64,000 nt of DNA from Pithys albifrons albifrons (taxonomy: Eukaryota; Chordata; Aves; Passeriformes; Thamnophilidae): assembly GCF_047495875.1 (NCBI RefSeq), contig NC_092474.1:7643001-7707000 (forward strand). Direction: 5' to 3'. The notes below the pieces were generated by a model. The model did no database searches. It was not told the origin of the DNA and worked only from the letters and a program-made list of their open reading frames with translations. Each line of letters begins with the position of its first letter. Within the stretch, counting starts at the first letter, position 1. Positions 60,190 through 64,000 of the stretch are shown one piece after another. The translations under genes and the position numbers were made by a program.

Positions 60190-63052
60190 ATGTGGACGCG
60201 GGACCTGGCGGTGTCGGCGCCGGGGAAGGTGATTCTGCACGGGGAGCACGCGGTGGTGCACGGCAAGGTGAGGGCACGGCAGGGTGAGGGACACGGGAGG
60301 GGGAGTGGGCCGGCGGGGTAGAGGGGTGCGGGACAGGGTGGGGATGCCCGGCTTGGCGGCGCTGCCCCCTGATCCGCGTTGTCCCCGCAGGTGGCCCTGG
60401 CCGTGGCGCTGGACCTGCGCACGTTCCTCCGCCTGCAGCCCGGGACTGAGGGCCGGGTGCGGGTCTGTCTGCCCGGGGTCGGCGTCCGGAGGAGCTGGGA
60501 CAGCCCCGCGCTGCGGGCCCTGCGCGGGCGAATCGCAGGCAAGGGCTGGGGAGGGGAGGGAGGGGCCCCGGGGCCGGTGGGTGACATCTGCATCCCTGGG
60601 GGGCTGTGGGGTGGGTGTGCAGGGCCCCCCCAGGGTGGGTGTGGGGTGGGTGTGCAGGGCCCCCCAGGGGTGGCTGTGCAGGGCCCCCCCAGGGTGGGTG
60701 TGGGTGTGCAGGGCCCCCCCAGGGTGGGTGTGGCTGTGCAGGGCCTCCCCAGGGTGGGTGTGGGGTGGGTGTGCAGGGCCCCCCCAGGGTGGGTGTGGCT
60801 GTGCAGGGCCTCCCCAGGGTGGGTGTGGGGTGGGTGTGCAGGGCCCCCCAGGGGTGGCTGTGGCTGTGCAGGGCCTCCCCAGGGTGGGTGTGGGGTGGGT
60901 GTGCAGGGCCCCCCAGGGGTGACTGTGGTGGGATCCCCCCTTGGAGAGCCTCTGCGTGACCCCCGTGCGGTGTTTGCTGTCCCTGTCCCTGCTCTGTGTG
61001 TGTTGCTGACCTGTCCCTGCACCCTCCAGGCTCCCCCTCCCTCCCCTGTGCCCCTCTGTGCTCTGGTGTCCCTGTGTGGCCCTTGCCGTGTGTGTCCCCT
61101 CCCGTTCAGGTTCCCAGGGCCCTGTTCTGTGCTGCTGTAGCTCAGGCAGGGTTGGAACACAGGCAGGAGCCAGGCAGGGATGGTGTCCAGGGCTGTGACT
61201 GATGGGGGCCCAAAGGAGCCTCTGTGGAGCTGGACAGAGCTGGGAGCTCCTGAGGAAGGCAGGGACAGGGGGCCTGTTTTCCTGCTCCTCTGCCCCACCC
61301 CAGCCCTTTCTGGAATTCCTGCAGCATTTGGTGCTGGGTGGAGCCCCAGAATGTCCCAGTTCCAGAATCCACATTCTTTAATGAAGAAATTGTGACTGGC
61401 CAAGTTCTCCATTGGGATCATGGATAGATGCACTGGGAGCTGTAGGCAGGGAGGCAGTTGCAGGTGGAAACTGCATTTCAGAGTGGCTGGTGGAGATTTT
61501 CCTTTAGTTTTGTCATGGATCCTCAGGCAGAACCTAAAATTAACCCCAACTGTTCTGCCTGCTGTAACAGGTGTTGTTGTAAATATTGCTCTCAATTGAA
61601 CAGTTCCCTGGTTTCTAAGAGGTTAAATTCTGCCCTGCTTGCTTCCATAGCTGACTTTGAGGAGTCCAAGTCTCCCAGTGCAGAACAGCTGGATGCACTG
61701 AGGGAGTTTGCAGGAATTGCTGCCGAAGCCTCAGCTCCAGACAGCCTTGCTACTCTTGCCTTTCTGTACATGTGCCTGGCTATTTCAGCTAAGTATGGGT
61801 AAGGCTCTTCCCCTGCCCCAAAGTAATCATCTTGGCTGTTGTCCACCATTATTGGCTGCTACAAGATCTCAGGGAGAAACCAGATCTTTGGGGCAAAACA
61901 AGGAATTATGTTTGGTGTTCTGAGCTGTTTGGTGGTGGGTGTCCTGGGCAGGTGGGCTGAGAATCACCTGCTCTCCCTTGGGCATCCAGGGGCTTAAATC
62001 AGGGCAGTTTGTCCCACAGTCCCAACACAGACATCCCTCCCTCCCAACAGGCAGCTCCTGAATTTGTTGTCTGAGCCAAGTCTGCTCCCTCTGTGTGCTG
62101 AATGTCCCTAAAACCAGGAGAAGTTGGGGTAAGCCCAGCTCAGGGCAGTTCCAGTTCCCAAACCTGCCCAGTGCTGTTGGTGGTCTCAGTGTGAGTGGCT
62201 GGGCAGGTGCTCAGGGCAGTGTCTGGTACAGCCCTGCTGGGTGTTGGAAACCAGGGCAGAGCCCAAGTTCAATGTTCACACCAGAGAAACCAGGGTTAAA
62301 GAACTGAGATGTGCAGCTGCATCGGGGCTGGCCCTGCACTCTGAGCTGCTCACTGGTGACTCTGGGGCTGTCACAGCCTGCTCTGAGACCAGCAGTTCAG
62401 GGTTCCTGTCACTCACCCACAGGGAAAAGCTCCAGGGTTTCATTTTGGGCTCTGTAACACAACCCAGGAGTGCTCAATGAAGCAAGGGGACAAAGGTGTG
62501 TCCATATTCCATCTTCCCATCAACCTGTTGCTCCAGTGGGATGTGACTACAATTACAGATTTGGGGTATTACTTTTTATTTAGAAATATTTTTAAAATCA
62601 TGTTCATAGCAATCTTTGAAGGGGCTCTTTATGATGCTGCCCAAGTGTTTAGTTACCAAGTGTCCCTGCTGTCAGCCTGACAAGCTGTGCCAGTCGTGGC
62701 TCCAGCTCAGCAAGGCTTTGTCCCAGGCTTAGCAAGGCCACTCTGCTGAAGGCCTTGTGTGTCGGTGCATGTGCTGATGTTGCCTGTTTTCAACCAGCTT
62801 TCCCTGTGGTCAGTCCCAGGTGGCCTCTTTTGCCTCTGCAGTGTTGTCTCAGGGTGGAATTCGGGGTGGTTGTGTCAGTTCCTGTCTCTGTTCCAGGGAC
62901 ATTCCAAGCGTGGACATCGTGGTGTGGTCGGAGCTGCCCACGGGAGCAGGGCTGGGCTCCAGTGCTGCCTATGCTGTGTGCTTGGCTGCTGCCCTGCTCA
63001 TGGTGTGTGGGGCCATCTCCTGCCCACTGCAGGAGGGAGAATCCACAGGCAG
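60190..63052 (+). CDS. MVK: MVK, mevalonate kinase (first four coding exons; 3' end beyond window)
   Basis: GHMP-family kinase that phosphorylates mevalonate with ATP in the isoprenoid and cholesterol pathway, in cytosol and peroxisomes. Exons: 60190-60267, 60391-60538, 61651-61798, 62897-63052, totalling 176 codons plus two bases, against about 396 aa for the human enzyme. The start [20 protein letters not shown] has a good context (GCC before ATG). The N-terminal signature [17 protein letters not shown] keeps the Lys and His needed in human MVK. Exon 4 carries the ATP-binding GHMP motif [15 protein letters not shown]. The exon 2 donor is GC (60539-60540, 'cgcag|gcaagg'); frame into exon 3 ([10 protein letters not shown]) fits only with this site. 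The next exon (expected to begin near human WTKEDLELINKW) is not in the last 950 bp. Confidence 0.95.
60603..60925. repeat. Minisatellite in MVK intron 2
   Basis: About ten copies of a roughly 30-bp unit combining 'ggtgggtgtgcagggcccc' with 'cccagggtgggtgtggctgt'. It begins about 60 bp after the GC donor. It causes long spurious ORFs on both strands (up to 477 codons). Confidence 0.92.
60926..61650. other. Rest of MVK intron 2
   Basis: About 0.7 kb with no CR1, no RNA gene and no exon-like sequence beyond the acceptor 'gcttccatag' at 61641-61650. Confidence 0.5.
61799..62896. other. MVK intron 3
   Basis: About 1.1 kb; nothing recognisable apart from normal donor (GTAAGG) and acceptor ('ctgttccag') signals. 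Confidence 0.5.
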
Positions 63053-64000
63053 GTAAGGAATTGGGGAGGTCTCCCTGCCTGGGATCCACAGCTCTGCCCC
63101 ACCTCTCCTTTTACGTGCAGGAGTTCTGGCACTGCCACCTCTCCTGGTCTCTCCTGGCTGTGGCCACAGGAGGGGCACCCTGAGCCCATCTCCTGTCCCT
63201 GCCCACTGTTCCCAACTCTGTCCCAGAGCTCTGACCTGGAATCAGTTTATCACTCACTTCTGATAAAAGCAGCTGGATGCAGAGACTTTGGAAAAGTCAC
63301 CCCAGTTCCCTTGTCTAGTGTCACACATACTTAAAAAGGGAAAAAAAAAAGCTTGATTTATGCAAGCAAATAAAACACAGGCTTTAATGTGCTGAATTTT
63401 TTTAACCTCAGTTTCCTCTCTGAGCATCCTCCAGGCTTTGCTTGGAATCCTCAAGGATCCTTTCTGGCTTCTCTATATTTCCTGTGAATGTTTTTTCTTT
63501 ATGTGCTACATTTCCTCCTGATCTCCTGCCTGTCTTTCCCCTTTATCAGTGGCTGCTGAAAGAGTTTCTTTCCTTCTGCCCTTGGAGTTGAGCCCTGGAA
63601 GGCTGGTGTGCTGTGCCCTGTGTGAGAGGAGGCTCTGTTTGGAGCTGTGTGTCACAGCTGGAGGGGCAGAACCTACTTGTGCTCTCTCTGCCAGGTGCAG
63701 CCTTTCCTGGCTGCATTTTCTGTGGGATGAGGGTGAGACAGCAAGGGGGGGGTGACTGTTCTGCTTCTAAACCAGAATTTGCAGCTTGACCCAGAAACAG
63801 GTTCTTGGAGGGAGCAGTTTGTCCCCCGCGCTCGGGCAAATCTCCCGCTCTGGGTACTGAAAGGGCAGCTCCTCTCAGGGCAGGATGTCTTCATTCATTG
63901 CCTTGGCCACAGCATGGAGCCAGCATAATTCCTTCCTTCCAGCTGCTGTGCAGAGGGGAGAGTGAGGGATGGGGGTGTCAGACTTCAGAGGGCTTTTGCT
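63053..64000. other. MVK intron 4, truncated by window end
   Basis: It starts with the donor GTAAGG after ...ESTG. No further MVK exon, CR1 or RNA gene is visible up to the window end. A poly-A run occurs near 63342-63350. Confidence 0.5.

Noticed and set aside
60575..60585. GT donor for MVK exon 2 in 'ccggtgggtgac'
   Set aside because: It would add about 40 nt and break the frame into exon 3; the GC donor at 60539 fits frame and consensus.
57130..60925. CRISPR-like arrays of short repeats
   Set aside because: Units are directly adjacent without unique spacers, and the locus is vertebrate; these are minisatellites.
60106..61595. 422- and 477-codon minus-strand ORFs
   Set aside because: They are antisense to MVK exons 1-2 and run through the intron 2 minisatellite; the protein is a simple repeat.

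Overview
The window is vertebrate nuclear DNA, almost certainly from a bird. The genes are split into many short exons with GT-AG introns. The dispersed repeats are nearly all CR1 LINE 3' fragments (the tail family reading like 'aggtcccttccaaccc'), introns are short, and promoters sit in CpG islands. The CR1 subfamily style suggests a songbird or another neoavian, but that is inference. The gene order MYO1H > KCTD10 < UBE3B > MMAB < MVK > is the order I know from human 12q24.11, so this is a conserved block.

Layout. (1) 292-15542, + strand: MYO1H, an unconventional class I myosin, from mid-motor domain to the stop codon (27 exons; the 5' end lies outside the window). (2) 16.8-28.8 kb, - strand: complete KCTD10, a BTB/POZ CUL3 adaptor of 313 aa in 7 coding exons, tail-to-tail with MYO1H. 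(3) About 28.4-29.4 kb: a CpG island that serves as the head-to-head promoter of KCTD10 and UBE3B. (4) 30526-48637, + strand: complete UBE3B, a HECT E3 ubiquitin ligase of 1070 aa in 26 coding exons. (5) About 49.96-55.4 kb: convergent intergenic gap with CR1 pieces, an orphan ALDH3-like coding fragment and an unexplained minus-strand ORF. (6) 55856-59964, - strand: complete MMAB, a mitochondrial cob(I)alamin adenosyltransferase of 225 aa in 9 exons. (7) 59965-60189: very short MMAB/MVK bidirectional promoter with SRE-like, GC-box and three evenly spaced CCAAT motifs. (8) 60190 to the window end, + strand: the first four coding exons of MVK (mevalonate kinase); the rest lies beyond the window.

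Exon boundaries were read by hand from splice signals and reading-frame continuity. Every junction keeps frame, and the assembled lengths match the known orthologues (KCTD10 313 aa; UBE3B 1070 versus about 1068; MMAB 225 versus 250 with a shorter leader). MMAB (vitamin B12 cofactor supply) and MVK (isoprenoid/cholesterol synthesis) share a promoter that looks SREBP/NF-Y driven. KCTD10 and UBE3B, both ubiquitin-pathway genes, share another.

I found no new multi-gene system. The best leads are local: a 47-bp tandem triplication that copies a MYO1H splice donor, a GC-AG intron in MVK, a four-copy array of perfect CArG boxes in a UBE3B intron, the ALDH3-like orphan exon, and the dense minisatellites around MMAB/MVK.
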